64,000 nucleotides of DNA from Rhabditophanes sp. KR3021. Its lineage: Eukaryota; Nematoda; Chromadorea; Rhabditida; Alloionematidae. The stretch lies in contig CAUJLY010000004.1 in NCBI GenBank assembly GCA_963281155.1, forward strand, positions 5,084,001-5,148,000, read 5' to 3'. Of this stretch, positions 36,201 through 48,674 are shown piece by piece. The translations under genes were made by a program, and so were the position numbers. The notes beneath the pieces were generated by a model. That model made no database searches, was not told where the DNA came from, and saw nothing but the letters and a program-made list of their open reading frames with translations. Each line of letters starts with the position of its first letter. Positions within the stretch are counted from its first letter, which is position 1.

Positions 36201-39200
36201 ATAGTTTAATATAAGTCTTTTTAATACACTGACTTTGTTTAAAATAAAACCATATAATTTAAATGAAATTGAATAAAGCAAATTACAGTAACAATCAAAA
36301 ACGGCAATTTTGATAAAAGAAACGTTTCTGAGATAATGGGTAAAATAATTGTAAAATATTACTCTGTTTAAAAATACATTTGTACTACACCCTTTATCAT
36401 TCAATGTCATTTATAGATGTAAAACAAAACATTGATACAAAAAATTAATTTATTATGCTCTGTCACAAAAGAGGTAAAAAGACATAGTGATGCATAATGT
36501 GATATTTAGGAAAGTACACAACTCTAATTATTAGGGCAACAATATATTTTATAAAAAGAGACTATTTTGGTGTCAAAGACGAATATAAAATTGATTTTAG
36601 AAGTAAAAAGTATAATGTGAAATTAATATTAGAGTCTAAAAATTGTTGACGATAATTAATGCTACCTTAAATGTTGATATGCCAAAGTGATTAGTGTAAA
36701 TATGACATTCAGATAGTTTTGTATGTTTAAGAAAAAGTAATAAATAAATAAAAGAACACAAATGAAAGGAATTAAATGGAAATGGTTTGGGATAATAAAA
36801 TATGAATGAATGAGAAAGTAATGAATTGAATCTGGCTATTAATATGACAAAAGTTCAATTTTATTTGCATTGTCCTTTATTTTGATATCAAATCAACAAG
36901 AAGATCTTCTCTTTGGAATGTTTAGAAAATTGTTTAATTAAAGCTGATAAATAAAACATTATGTATAATTAAAGTTAATCCAAACAAGCTTCTCATAATA
37001 ATTTCAATTGCAACAAGTCATGAAACTTCGTCTAGATATCTTAGTTAGTATTCATTTTTGAACAAATATTAGACATTAGTCTGTTTAAGTAATCAAAACA
37101 TTACTATTTTAATGGTATACTTATTACGTAAAAAAACGTTTATTGCCTCATATTAAACGATTTAATACTTTAGAACTTAGATTTATCTAATTAAAAGGTA
37201 GATGAATATCGTGAGATATTAAGCAAATTGTGCTAATAAATCAGAATGTATTTTCTTTTGATCTACTATTTTTTAGTTCCTTTAGAATGTCATTTGCTTT
37301 TTAAAGTACCATATACTCATCTTTTAGTGCGGAACTTGCAAGCTTTACATCTGTTGGCAGTTTTAATATTTTTTTTGAAATATACTCTATTAATATAAAT
37401 ATATTTTAAACAAAAGAAGCTCCCGAAACTAATTAATCAAAATGGCTCCAAATATCTTATCTATAGGCATAATGATGAATTAAATTTACTAAATAAGAAG
37501 GTTAAATGAGATACCTGGAGTGAAAAAGAGTAATTGTCTTGAAGACTATAAAAAAATATTAAAATAATTGACATGAATTGAGTGTTGATGGGCAGCAATA
37601 GATATGACATAAATTGTTTACATGAAGACGGTATGGCGCCTTAGAATAAAGTAGGATGACATGTACAAAATAAATAATGCAAAAATAAAACGAGGCGTCA
37701 TTTGTTGTAGGACAATATTTATATTTAATAGATGATTTGGTCAAAAAAATGTTATATATTTCAAAACATCCAAATCACTATCATTAATAATATTGCCATC
37801 ATTAGTTTTATTTTGCCCACTAAAAATGGTATGAGCTTATTGATGTGTTTTGGTAAAAAGAGATTTAAGGAAGATTTGACTTATTTGAAAAACAATTCGA
37901 TTCAACGAAGCGTGATCTTAACTCAAGTCAGGTGTTACTAAACAGTTAGGCATTTTGTATCAAATAAATATACACACCTATACTTAAATTCAACATCTGT
38001 TGCTTAATCCATTACTGCAACGCACATATACCTAAAAAGTAGCTGTTTCGGTTGGTTCAAAGAATGGCAATTATATATTTTCTGGTTTCGGCAAATCTTT
38101 TACATATAACAATCAAAGTGTTGCGCACTAAAAGGTTTTGATTACAAATACCTAATAATTAAGACAATTAAGAAAGTGAAATAAAATTAGACGATTATCA
38201 GGCCACAGGTGAAAGTGATGTGCCACAATAACTCAATCATTAATTGTGGTAGGTGGAAAGATGATTTACAATCGCATAAAGTTTGCCCTGTCTTTGATGC
38301 GACTTGACGATAATAAATAAAAGCCGAACAGGTTCCACTATGATAAGGACATATTATTTTTGCAATAAGTGTTTGTTTGTTTAATCCTTATCAAATTGGG
38401 AAAAATGAAATAAATTACAAAGTAAGCCAACTACTGGTATCAAAAAGTGAGTTTAATAAAAGCCAGCTCATCGTTCCCAGATCGTAAAGAAGTCCATCAT
38501 GTAGATGGTTTTATTTTGATAAAGCAAAATCTAATTGCCAATTCAAATGTCAATTTAATGTTATCATTTCTTTATCCCATAAACTTTTTATAAAACAGAA
38601 AGGGCATCACAAAATAAGTTCCATAAATTCCAGTAGTAAAAAATTAATATTAAAAGCTTATTCTAATTACTTTCACACCAAATATATTAAGCCACTTCAT
38701 ACCAATCCGCCAAAATGTTTATTACGCCTTTTAATTAAGAATTATTTAGAGCAAAGCCTTTTTATATACCAATAAAGCTTTATTTTATGTCTTTTCTAAC
38801 TAATTTTAACGACACCATCTCAGGTTAATACTCGCAATACATTATGTTCTCGACCCATTGGCTTAGTATCATGCCTAAATGATCATGAGGATTAGTGCAA
38901 TACTTATGATGCAATGAAATAGGAGTGTTTGGCATGTTAATGAAAATGAGTTCAAAGATATCTATTCAACTAATAAATCTACATAATAATATGTTTCAGG
39001 GAAAGTTCTAATCCCAAAAGTATTTATGGAAAGGTTTTAAAATGGCGTCAACATTTGAAACAAGACATACCTGATTTTATTCAATAAACAATACGACTCA
39101 ATGCAATATAATATTATTTTGTTAGATAAATTCAATAGAAAGACCATAATTAATTTTTATTTTATTTAAATGATTGTCCAGAAACTATCACATTTTAATT

Positions 39201-39970
39201 TGCCGAAAATAGCTTCCTATATGATGGATGAATTTAATCCCACTTAATGAATTAAAAGTAATATTATATGAAATATTTGAATAGTAATGGTTGTAACAAG
39301 ATTGGCATATTATGAACGCTTCAATAAATCATTTTAATACACAAATAACCATTGATGTATTGCGCAAGTGAGGATGGCAAATGCAATTTCAATAGTAAAT
39401 AAGTAAGCATTTGATATATGAGTGTATGTAGTTCTTTATTAATTATTGGTTATAAGTATTTAAAACAGGGGATTAACGGTAATATTGAATATAGAAGGAA
39501 AAACGTATTGTTGATTATATGTTGCATTAACAAATAAAATGAGAGTGCGAATGCTTTTATGAGATAATAATGAAGGCAACAGCAGCTAATGTTTGACAAC
39601 ATTTTTCCATTAAAGTGTGTGATAGAGATGACTATTATGAAAGAAGAATACCTTCGAATAAAGTCAAACTTGGTGGTCAAGCAAATATTTTATAAATATC
39701 ACGATTATAAAATTCAAAAAAGAACAATAAAATAAATAAATGCTAAAATTCGTGTCTGGTGGTAAAAGATCTCCTGAGTTGTATTAACGAATATTGAGAA
39801 ATAAAATGATAGATGAAGTTAATGTACAGGTGATAATCCATGGTCCATTTAAGATAAACAAAGGTACATCGACAATTAACAATATGTCAGCAACAATGGA
39901 GAGTATGTAATAGCGGCACTTTTACACAGACATTTAAAAAATTCTATTCATAAAGTTGTATCTCTTCATA
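33299..39970. other. 6.7 kb region with no visible gene
   Basis: Strongly AT-rich on both strands. Only scattered frames of 60-80 codons of low-complexity composition are present. I see no tRNA, snRNA, tandem array or transposon ORF. It separates the divergently placed DDR start from the kinesin 3' end, and could hold regulatory sequence of the DDR gene. Confidence 0.5.
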
Positions 39971-42900
39971 TCATTTGGACTGTTTCATTGTATGGTTTTT
40001 TATTGTCTTAGATTTTTCTTTGACTTTATCTTTTTCAAGATCACTTTTTATTTTTGAATCAATTTTAGCGTTTGGTTTGCTATTTGTTTTTAGTTTTTTG
40101 ACTACATCTTTGTTTTTTGATGCATCTTTAACTGTTTTTGTATTTTTCTTTGATCTTATCTCTTTTTTTGATGTTGTAGAAACTTTTTTCTTCTTAGTTT
40201 CGGCATTTTTACTCTTTGATTCTGATATTTCGTTTTTGGCCATAACCATTTTGCCCATTTTTTGTTCTACTTTTCTTTCAGCTACTTTTTGGCTTATATC
40301 TGGACCATATGTTTGCTCGATAATTGGCATTGCAGAAATAGCATTGTGAGAATATCTTATTTTTTGGCAGCCGTAAATTTTTATTACCAGGAAATTATCT
40401 TGAATGTAATTTAGCAACTTCTTAGTTACGGGTTTATAAAAGAATACTTTTTCATGCGCAAACACAACATCTACACCTTTCATTACTAGTGTTTTTTGTT
40501 CTGGCTCTTCATAAAACTTATACGTTGCCCAGCATTTCGCAATGCGTTTGGGAACACTCGCAGTTAGTAATTTGATCTTAAACCCAACACTCTTACCAAT
40601 AATATCTTCGCTTTTTTCTATGTATTCTCCTATGATATCAACACCGAGGACGCTGCATGCAACTAAAGAAACAGTCAGCACGCCAACCTGATCGCAATCA
40701 ATATCAAATATTGGAAATTCATTGGTGAAATCAAGCAGCTTTGATAGAGATTTTAAGGCTATATTGCAAGTGCCAATCAGAATATCGCTATTCTTTGGAG
40801 ATTCGAAAAACGGGTAGTCCCATTTATTAATATCTAATGCTTTTGTACCTGATTCAATGTAGTCTTGGAATATGGCTTGCATATCATAATACCTTAAAAA
40901 TATGAATTTGGTTTTAATTAGTATTAAGAGTACACGTATCACTACTTATTTTTTTTTAAATTTAATCGTCATTTGATAGTTGTTTCTTTTTACTAAAAAT
41001 TATGGCACAAAACGAGCCCGTAAGTTTAGGTAGTTCATAAATTTATGTATTTACCAACTATGAAATAAATCCAGAGCTCGTTGTCAGGGAAATAAGAGTA
41101 ATTAAGTTTGTTGCTCGTAACGGTAATAGTGTACAGATATGTAGGGATGGATAACAACTTAACATTCCCTGGTTACAAGCCCAAGTCTGTTCTTTTGCCA
41201 ATTAACTATTATGGTATTTGCCTTTGTATTCAAAAACATGTTAAGAATTTTAAAGTCCATCGTCTTGTCGACAATCCAGACAATCTTCCTGTCGTTGGTC
41301 ATAAAGATCGGGACAAGCATAATAATGCTAGTACCAATTTAAGATTTGTGGCATATCAACTAAATTCGCTGAATGGTGGTGTAAGACCTGTAATCATACT
41401 CGACGAAGATGACAATATGATTGAGCTATATGAATCTGTACTTAGTGCTGCTGAAAGGTGTGGGAAGCATATCACAATAATGCAATCATACATTAAAGAT
41501 GGAAATCCACACCACGGATACAAGTATAAATATTATTAAGATGACATAAGATGCAATTAATAGTTAATGTCGGCTACACAACCATTAGTCTCACGATGAC
41601 ATTATGTAGGCTTATCATTGCAATGCTTAATGAAGTTAGTTCTCTACTTCTTGTTCCACAGTTAATATAAATTTTATTATTTTACTATATATAAAAGGCC
41701 TTGTTTTTATGTGACATTTTTGCCCTTTTGTAAAAGAATAGGTAGAAAGAGAATTTTTGTGTGCATTGGAAATAATGGGAATACAAGATGACTTACCTTG
41801 ACATAAATTTGTCTTTGCTCCAGATGAAATAAATGTCTTCTTTTTCATTCTTAGATTTAATTGAAACTATGCTACTTTTATGATCATTCTTAATTTCCCC
41901 CGAAACAAAAACGATCTCGTAGACCACGTCGCTTTTCAATTCTTTGGCCATCAAATTTGCTCTGTGAATATATGGAATCAAAGTAATAAGTTCTTCTTCA
42001 ATTATGAACTCTTCCTCCGTCTTATGACCATTGCCTTGCAACTTATTTGCAAAACCTTGATTTTTTGCTATTTCAATCTGAGCCATATCATAACTGACTT
42101 CGTTTACTTTTTTTACCCCCTCCCTTTTAGGGTCTCGGAATACATATAAATGGTTTCCACCAAATGAAACTCGGTCATTTTGCTTTAACTCAATCTCATT
42201 GTATAAATTTATTCCATTAATCAAAACTTTTGCTCCATCATTAGTTTTGATAAATATTTTTTTATTCTTTTTGTTAATTGTTGCATGTAAAGGTAAAATT
42301 GAAATGCCTTGTAACACAATCTTATTTTTTGCAGTATTCTCGTTTGAATTAGTTACTATATTTTCATCATTTTCAATAAAATGAATAATACGATTTGACA
42401 ACGCGGCATCTTCGTTCAAATTCCAAAGAAAGGGCTGGGTCAACTTTTTCTGTTCAGTTAGCTCTGAAGCATTAGAATATTCATTACTAACATTTAAAAG
42501 TCTTTCTTTCCATGTCGTTTCTAAATTTGAAATATCCAACATATTCTTTTCCAATGTCTTTTTTAAATGTTCAATCTCTTCCTCGTTAGCTGTTTTTCCA
42601 TCTACCGACACTCCCTTTTCTATGAGATCTTTTAATCTCCCGTTTTCATCTTGAAGTTCACGGATCAGCCTATCCGTTAGCGATTCATTTATAACAGCGT
42701 TTGTTTTTATAGATTTTACGCGACTTGCAAATTGTAAGGTTGACAACGTTTCAAAGTAATTTATATCAGCTGGCGATATTGTAGCAAGCATAATCGTCTT
42801 TGAGTTACCTCCTAACCCTTGTTTTAATACTGATGTTAAAACAGAGTCACGGTAAGGTATTTGAATATTTACTCTTTTCTTATTTTTTGCATTCTGAACT

Positions 42901-44429
42901 TCAATCAAGCTCTTTATCACTCTTCCTAAAGTTGTGAGACTTTTGTTAATCATAATTCCTTCTTTTAATCGTTGTCCCTCATTTTCAGCATTTTTTTGTC
43001 TTTCACTTCCTGCTAGATCCAAAATAATAAACAGTTTTTTATAACGTAACATTTTTGTTTAACTTATACTTTACATTTTCCTAACCTAGTCGTTCTGGAG
43101 TGGTCATTTACTTAAAGTCAGTTTTATTTAAAACAAAATTGGCTTATTTTCTATATATGTAGCGTTATGACTCCACAAGAGGGGACATACTTAATTTTGG
43201 AAATGCCATGCGTTTAAATAAAGGGGGAAATTGATATAAAAATATATGAAGTTGCATTAATATTGTCCACACAGATCATCGGTAGGCTACCCCTTTACTA
43301 TATAAACTATATCCCTACCTCTGGCTAACAAATGTTTTGAATACTAAAAAGATGTAATCAAAACTTACCAACTAAATTAATCTCAGAAGTCTTGGTAATT
43401 GTTCCACCACCACTTTTCTTTGGTATCTTCTGTTTAAATATGATTCTTACAATCGTATGAGCTCTCGAAGATGTTTTATTCATTTTGGTGCTTTCGATTG
43501 TTTGGTTGCGTCTACCTTTATCGATGGTTTTCTCAATATCTTTATAAGATTCCACATCTTGACTTTTTAAGTTTTCAACATAAAATCCATGTTTAGGATG
43601 CTCACGTAATTTCAAATTGATCTTTCCATTGTCATCATCTCCTAGCAAATCTCGTATTTTCTCACAATATATCTCAAACATTGAAATACAAACTTGAAAT
43701 TGCGCACCTATTTCGTGTTTTGTATCATTGATGGATTTAAATAGCTCTTCACACAGCATTGTCACAATGCCTTTCATTGAATAACTCTTTCCTGACCCAG
43801 TTTGCCCATACAGAAAGTTGCACACATTATACCTAAACAAACAATATGAGTTGGAGCTTGAGTAACGCAATAATTTTAGGAAACAAGCAAAAATTATCTT
43901 TAAGACTTATATTTTGATTCTATTTAATCATAAAAAAGGTCTTATGTAATGCCAGAAATTTATATTTTACTAGTTCAAATCTTGAAAGTTTTTGTATGAA
44001 TTACAATTATGTTTAATCTAATTATTTAATTGACTCACGTTTATTTTTTAAACGTTGAAAAATATAATTGCAAACATTAAAAATTTTAGATTAACACAAA
44101 AGTATTATAAGTTTTACCAGAACGATACCCTTTAACAGCATTGTCAAGAATAATAGCACATAATATACGTGTTTGATCAGACGATTTATCACCTGTTCCT
44201 TCAAAACTGTAATCATACGTAAATGTCCTTGTATCGTTTTCTTTAGGATTCCTACAAATGTCAATTTTATGATTCATTATGAAATTTCTGTTTACCTTAT
44301 GAGCGTATTTTTTCCTTCATCCATGTCGATGATACATGTAGCACTTCTTGCTACCTCTCGATCATTGAAAGGCCTAACGCGAACAGCTACCAGAACATTT
44401 TCATCATTTTTGTTTAGTTTAGAATCCAT
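39971..44429 (-). CDS. Kinesin-3 family motor, KIF28-like
   Basis: Plus-end microtubule motor, 954 residues. Exons 44429-44296, 44251-44129, 43832-43369, 43018-41797 and 40892-39971. The motor domain has VAVRVRPFN, P-loop GQTGSGKS, switch I NKTSSRAHT and switch II DLAGSER. Coiled-coil residues follow, then an FHA domain (FLWNLNEDAALS...) and KIF28-type C-terminal parts (EANLMAKEL-like region, DKFMSRYYDMQAIFQDY across the last junction, a C2-like YKFYEEPEQ segment), ending in a long Lys-rich tail. Intron 3 (43019-43368) has a GTAAGT donor, but the frame demands an acceptor GG rather than AG before ATCTAGCAGG. Intron 4 (40893-41796) contains the HNH gene on the opposite strand. Confidence 0.92.
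41147..41539 (+). CDS. HNH endonuclease with NUMOD1-like domain, nested in kinesin intron
   Basis: 130 residues from the ATG at 41147, opposite to the kinesin and wholly inside its 904-nt fourth intron. The pattern is that of phage, organelle-intron and giant-virus HNH homing endonucleases: FPGYKPKS (NUMOD4-like start), KVHRLV (36-41), GHKDRDKHNNASTNLRFV (HNH core with His52, Asn59/60, Asn64), then a NUMOD1-like DNA-binding part, RPVIILDEDDN...SVLSAAERCGKH...YIKDG and HHGYKYKYY. Expected activity is site-specific nicking or double-strand cleavage. A short upstream exon (41002-41019, MAQNEP, with a GTAAGT donor) and open sequence at 41074-41139 may extend the N-terminus, but I cannot join them cleanly. 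The rest of the intron is AT-rich. Confidence 0.75.
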   Translation: MDNNLTFPGYKPKSVLLPINYYGICLCIQKHVKNFKVHRLVDNPDNLPVVGHKDRDKHNNASTNLRFVAYQLNSLNGGVRPVIILDEDDNMIELYESVLSAAERCGKHITIMQSYIKDGNPHHGYKYKYY

Positions 44430-44729
44430 AAAAATAGTTGGATGATATTTAAAATGTTATTTTTACATATGAGGATATTTTAAAAAGCTTTTTAAGTTAT
44501 TCTTATTCTTATATTTTAAAAACCATTTGAGTTGTCCGTATGTTGCCATTTGTTATTGTTGCTATAGTGCTTTGTCTAATCAAGCATGTTTATTTTTAGT
44601 GTCTTATCGAACAAATTGTTTAATCATTTGTATGAATCGATTTGGTATCAACTATTTCGATCAGTGTCATCGTATATATTAATAAACCAGCTGTAAATAT
44701 TACAAATATCAATATACAAATCTACTATT

Positions 44730-45917
44730 ATGAGTCTACGGAGTGACACAACTATTAGTGAAAACGAGGAATATGTCCCGAATTTAAACAAGCCCAAAGG
44801 TTTGTTATTTTTAGACTTAAAAAGTATTATGCACATTTATATTTAGACACACCATTCAGACAGCAAAAATTAAATGCGTGGCAACCTGTTCCTACATTAT
44901 ATACTCTAATACCATTTTGCTTTTTGATAGCATTATTATTTATTCCATTGTCAATCATTCTTTTCAAAGCTTCCTCGGATGTCAAGGAATTTATAATCGA
45001 CTATACGGGTTGTGATTCTGCGTTGACATGCGAAAGAAAGATTGAATTGGAGTCAGATTATGAGGGTGAAGTGTATTTTTATTATGAGCTTGATAATTTC
45101 TATCAAAATCACAGAAGATATCAAAAGAGTAAAAGCGAGAACCAATTTTTTGCAAAAGATTTGAACGATGTCTCTGCTTGCGACTCATATAGCTTATATA
45201 ATGACGTTGATAATATTTCCAAGAAAATCTACCCTTGTGGAAGCATTGCAAACTCAATGTTTAACGATAAATTCTATTTATATTATGATTACTATTCACA
45301 AACGCTGCCAAATTTTCCAAAGGAAACAAAAGCTGTTGAAATGACTTTTGACGGATTGCTATTGGATAGAGATTTGAAACAGCTTTATAAGAATCCTAAG
45401 TTTTCTAGTAATGAGACACTTTGTGACGTCTTAAAAGATTTTGCAAAACCTCCAAAATGGGACGTTAAAGCTTGTGAATTAGATCTCAACAATCCAGATA
45501 ATAATGGTGTACAAAATTTCGATTTCATTATTTGGGTAAAACTTACTTTTGCGCAAAAAATATTAATGTTTTGATTATTTTAAGATGACAACTGCTGGTC
45601 TGAGTCATTTTAGAAAACCATACCGAAAACTAAATACAACTGCCAACTTCTTTTCAAACGGACTTCCTAGAGGCAATTATACGCTCAAGATAGACAACAA
45701 ATTTGAGGTTGAAAGTTTCCATGGGAAAAAGAAGTTTATAATAACGACGTTGAGCTGGATGGGTGGCAAAAACAACTTTCTCCCATTTGCATTTCTGATT
45801 GTTGCTGCATTAAGTATTTTATCAGCAATATTCTTATTGTTAATTCATTTTAAATATGGTCATTCTGCCAAAAGTATGGCTAATGTAGCTCCATTGTATA
45901 CTTCGCATTTTGATTAG
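44730..45917 (+). CDS. CDC50/TMEM30, P4-ATPase beta subunit
   Basis: Chaperone and obligate partner of phospholipid flippases in ER, Golgi and plasma membrane. Exons 44730-44799, 44847-45535 and 45585-45917 give 363 residues. The N-terminus has KLNAWQPVPT before TM1 (IPFCFLIALLFIPLSIILF). The extracytosolic loop holds paired cysteines (CDSALTCE, ACDSYS, PCGSIANSMFND) and ends in FIIW followed, across the intron, by MTTAGLSHFRKPYRKL. TM2 lies near the C-terminus (FLPFAFLIVAALSILSAIF). The length and the PCGxxANSxFND motif are typical. It starts 300 bases from, and divergent to, the kinesin ATG; that gap shows nothing else. Confidence 0.96.
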
Positions 45918-46325
45918 ACAAATAATCAAAATGGATTTATCATATTATTCTTTGGGTATTAATAAATTTGAGTCAAAAACAGTCGTTTGTGTAATTAAGA
46001 AGTTATTTTTCCCTTTGTATAAATATAAAGCAGAATAAATTTGTTCTTTTATATAAAATATTGTAAAATTATTCAAGGAGTTAAAAATAATCTTGTTATC
46101 TAAATATTTGTTCCATCTTTTAATAGTACCACAATTATTCATACTATCATTAGCAGGTCGAAAATAATATTTTAAGTGGCCTAATTTGTTTATCGTTTGC
46201 CATCTTTTAAAGATTACTACACCATAGCAGTACTTTTAAAGAAGATTGGATCAGCTTGATTTTTTCCAAATAAATAGGTATTTGCTGTGAAATTTATTCA
46301 CTTATTACACACAAACCGGAGGCTC
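45918..46325. other. Convergent 3' flanks
   Basis: Tail-to-tail region between CDC50 and the opsin. AT-rich, with no feature I can support. Confidence 0.5.
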
Positions 46326-47411
46326 TTATAGTAAAGTAGTTTCACTTTGAACAGACATTTGATTTCCTCCTTGAATATTGCATTTCTTTTGCAGCCAATT
46401 AATTAACTGGAGCTGAAATACTTTGTCCAGAAGACAATAAATAATTGCATTTGTAACTACAGACATTTTCCCTAATAATGCAGTGTAAATCACAAAGGAA
46501 ATGTCTAAGGAATCCTTCTCAAATATTAGATTATATCCGATTGACGAAATTGCATAAGGAGTCCAACTGATAACAAAGCTTATTATACAAAACAAAACTG
46601 TCTTAGCGGCTTTTCTCTGAGACGCTTTATATTTTGCAATTCTTGTTTTATCAACATCATTTGTTATCTCAGTTAAAGGTACATTTTGGTTGGAGTTATT
46701 TGTTGTTTTTGATTGGAAGGATTTAGTTCTTGATAAAGTATTATTTTTGATTACTTCGTGTGTCGTACAAAGCATCTCAACATTAACATATATTATGACT
46801 ATTAATGGAATGACATACGCCGATATGAATAAATAAATTATGTATGATCTCGTAAGAAATTCCTTTGATAAATAATCGAATCCACAATAATATAATTGCG
46901 GGTGCATTATTTTATATTCTGACCAACCTAATACTGGAGGCAATGTTGTGAGAATTGTAAAGCAGAAGAATATAAATGACGCCAACATTTTTTGATTTGA
47001 TGTAACATTTCTTCCATAAAATGGATATTTGATATTAACAAATCTTTCCAACGATAGCAAGGTGAGTTGGTGGATAGAACCAACAGCTAAAGTTGAAATT
47101 ATGAAAGCATGAATTTGGCAAACTATAATCACAAAATTGGATTCATTAAATTTTTATTGAAACTTACATGGCTTTGGCATCACTATTTTATTGTGAAGAT
47201 AATAAACATCAAAAAAATAACCCATACTACCAATTGAGTTGAACAAGGCTAAATTTAAGTGAAGCATATATCGCTTTCTGATTTTTGGTTTTAAGTGGTA
47301 AATGTAAAAAATAAGTCCATTAAGAAAACATCCAAAGAAAGCAATGATTGCCATAATAAAAGATGAGATTCCATTATTAGAGTAAATCGTGGTAATTTCA
47401 GAATTATTCAT
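46326..47411 (-). CDS. Opsin (retinal-binding GPCR)
   Basis: Exons 47411-47168 and 47122-46326 give 346 residues, phase 1. Seven TM segments are present. Opsin-specific marks are Cys83 at the start of TM3, ERF in place of DRY (107-109), and an extracellular loop 2 with GWSEY...YYCGFDY, whose Cys pairs with Cys83. The decisive mark is Lys300 in TM7 exactly six residues before Asn306 (GKMSVVTNAIIY), the Schiff-base position of opsins. NPxxY has become NAIIY (Pro to Ala). Loop 3 is long and polar, with QRKAAKT leading into TM6 (SWTPYA). I expect light-dependent G-protein signalling; the opsin subclass is not clear. The start at 47411 gives a short, glycosylatable N-terminus (NNS). Confidence 0.88.
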
Positions 47412-48674
47412 GTTTTAAAACAAATAAGTGCTTAACTTAGTAGTATGAGGTGTTTCAGTAATTTGTCGTTCAAAATTTAATTGTAATGTACTAAAAGAGA
47501 GGGTTTTTTGAAAAAAATATTACACCTTCTATTATTAGAAAATGGGATGTTTTTAATCCAAGTATTTGACTGTAACAAAATTTAAGTTGATGAATAAATT
47601 AATATTATCTATTACCGAAATGCCTCATTTTTTATTTACACTCTTATATTTTTAATATTTATGTTAAAATGAAAAATTTCTCTTGATATTAGACAAATAA
47701 TCATTTTTTATGCGTTACTAAACCTATAAATAATAGGATTTTTTTTAATTATCATTTATTTGCCATGTAAAGGTTAATTCAAGAACATTCTGTCATATTT
47801 ACCTAATTGAATTCTTTTGAATTCCTTTGAAATAGGCAGCATCGTAGGCAGTTTATTGATACTCAACAGAAGGATAAATTTATAATAGATATTGATAAAA
47901 TGGAGGGATTAATATCACTTATTATGACATCCATTTATTCATGTATACAGATTAAACATTCATCATATTTTATTTTTAAATATAGTTTACGCTAAAAATA
48001 TTTACAATTTTAAGATATAATTTTTATTCATATGATACAATTTTAAAATGGGATGAAATTTTGAAGTGGTATTCATAATTAACAAAACAACCTTGAAAGA
48101 AATAACATTTTCTTCCGGAAACAAATATCAAGAAAGTGGATTTAAAGGTGGGAAATTAATACCGTCTCAATAATGGATTTGAAGACACTTTGAACTGAAT
48201 ATATTTATTTTGTGTAACTCTTTGATAAATTGAATGAGAGTTGGAATGGAAAGCAAGGCTAATACCTTTTGCAATTTTTATCTTGCCAACCACCTGTTTA
48301 TGTGAAAAAACAGAAAAATTTGTTTATAAAGCTTAGTTTTTAAAAAATTTATAAACCAATGTAGTTCAAATAATTTATATTAGCGTGTTTAGTTTTGCCT
48401 CTTAAAAGGCTTCCATTTAACGTATGCTCTAAATAGTATATGTGTTGCCTATGCTAACGTGCCTAAGTCTTAAATTGTAATTTCCACACGAAATGTTTTT
48501 TAAACACCACGCTCATAAGCACGGTAAACTCAATAAATATGTCCTTATATTGACAGTAAATTCAATAAATTTGTGCATAAAAGTCCTATCTCAAGTATTT
48601 TTAATGTTTTTTAAACACGCTCTTCTGGAACACTTCTTTTAAACATTTTTAATCTAATTTAATTTAGTCGAACG
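47412..48674. other. 1.26 kb spacer between divergent genes
   Basis: Between the opsin start and the AK5-like start. AT-rich with short direct repeats (GAATTC(T/C)TTTGAA near 47810-47833), otherwise featureless. Confidence 0.45.

Noticed and set aside
39975..40349. Plus-strand frame of 124 codons, very Phe/Ser-rich, looking like a membrane protein
   Set aside because: Complement of the Lys-rich kinesin tail; not a gene.
40893..43868. Idea that the kinesin is two separate genes (motor gene and tail gene)
   Set aside because: The phase-2 junction at 41797/40892 gives DKFMSRYYDMQ, matching KIF28-type proteins across the HNH-containing intron.
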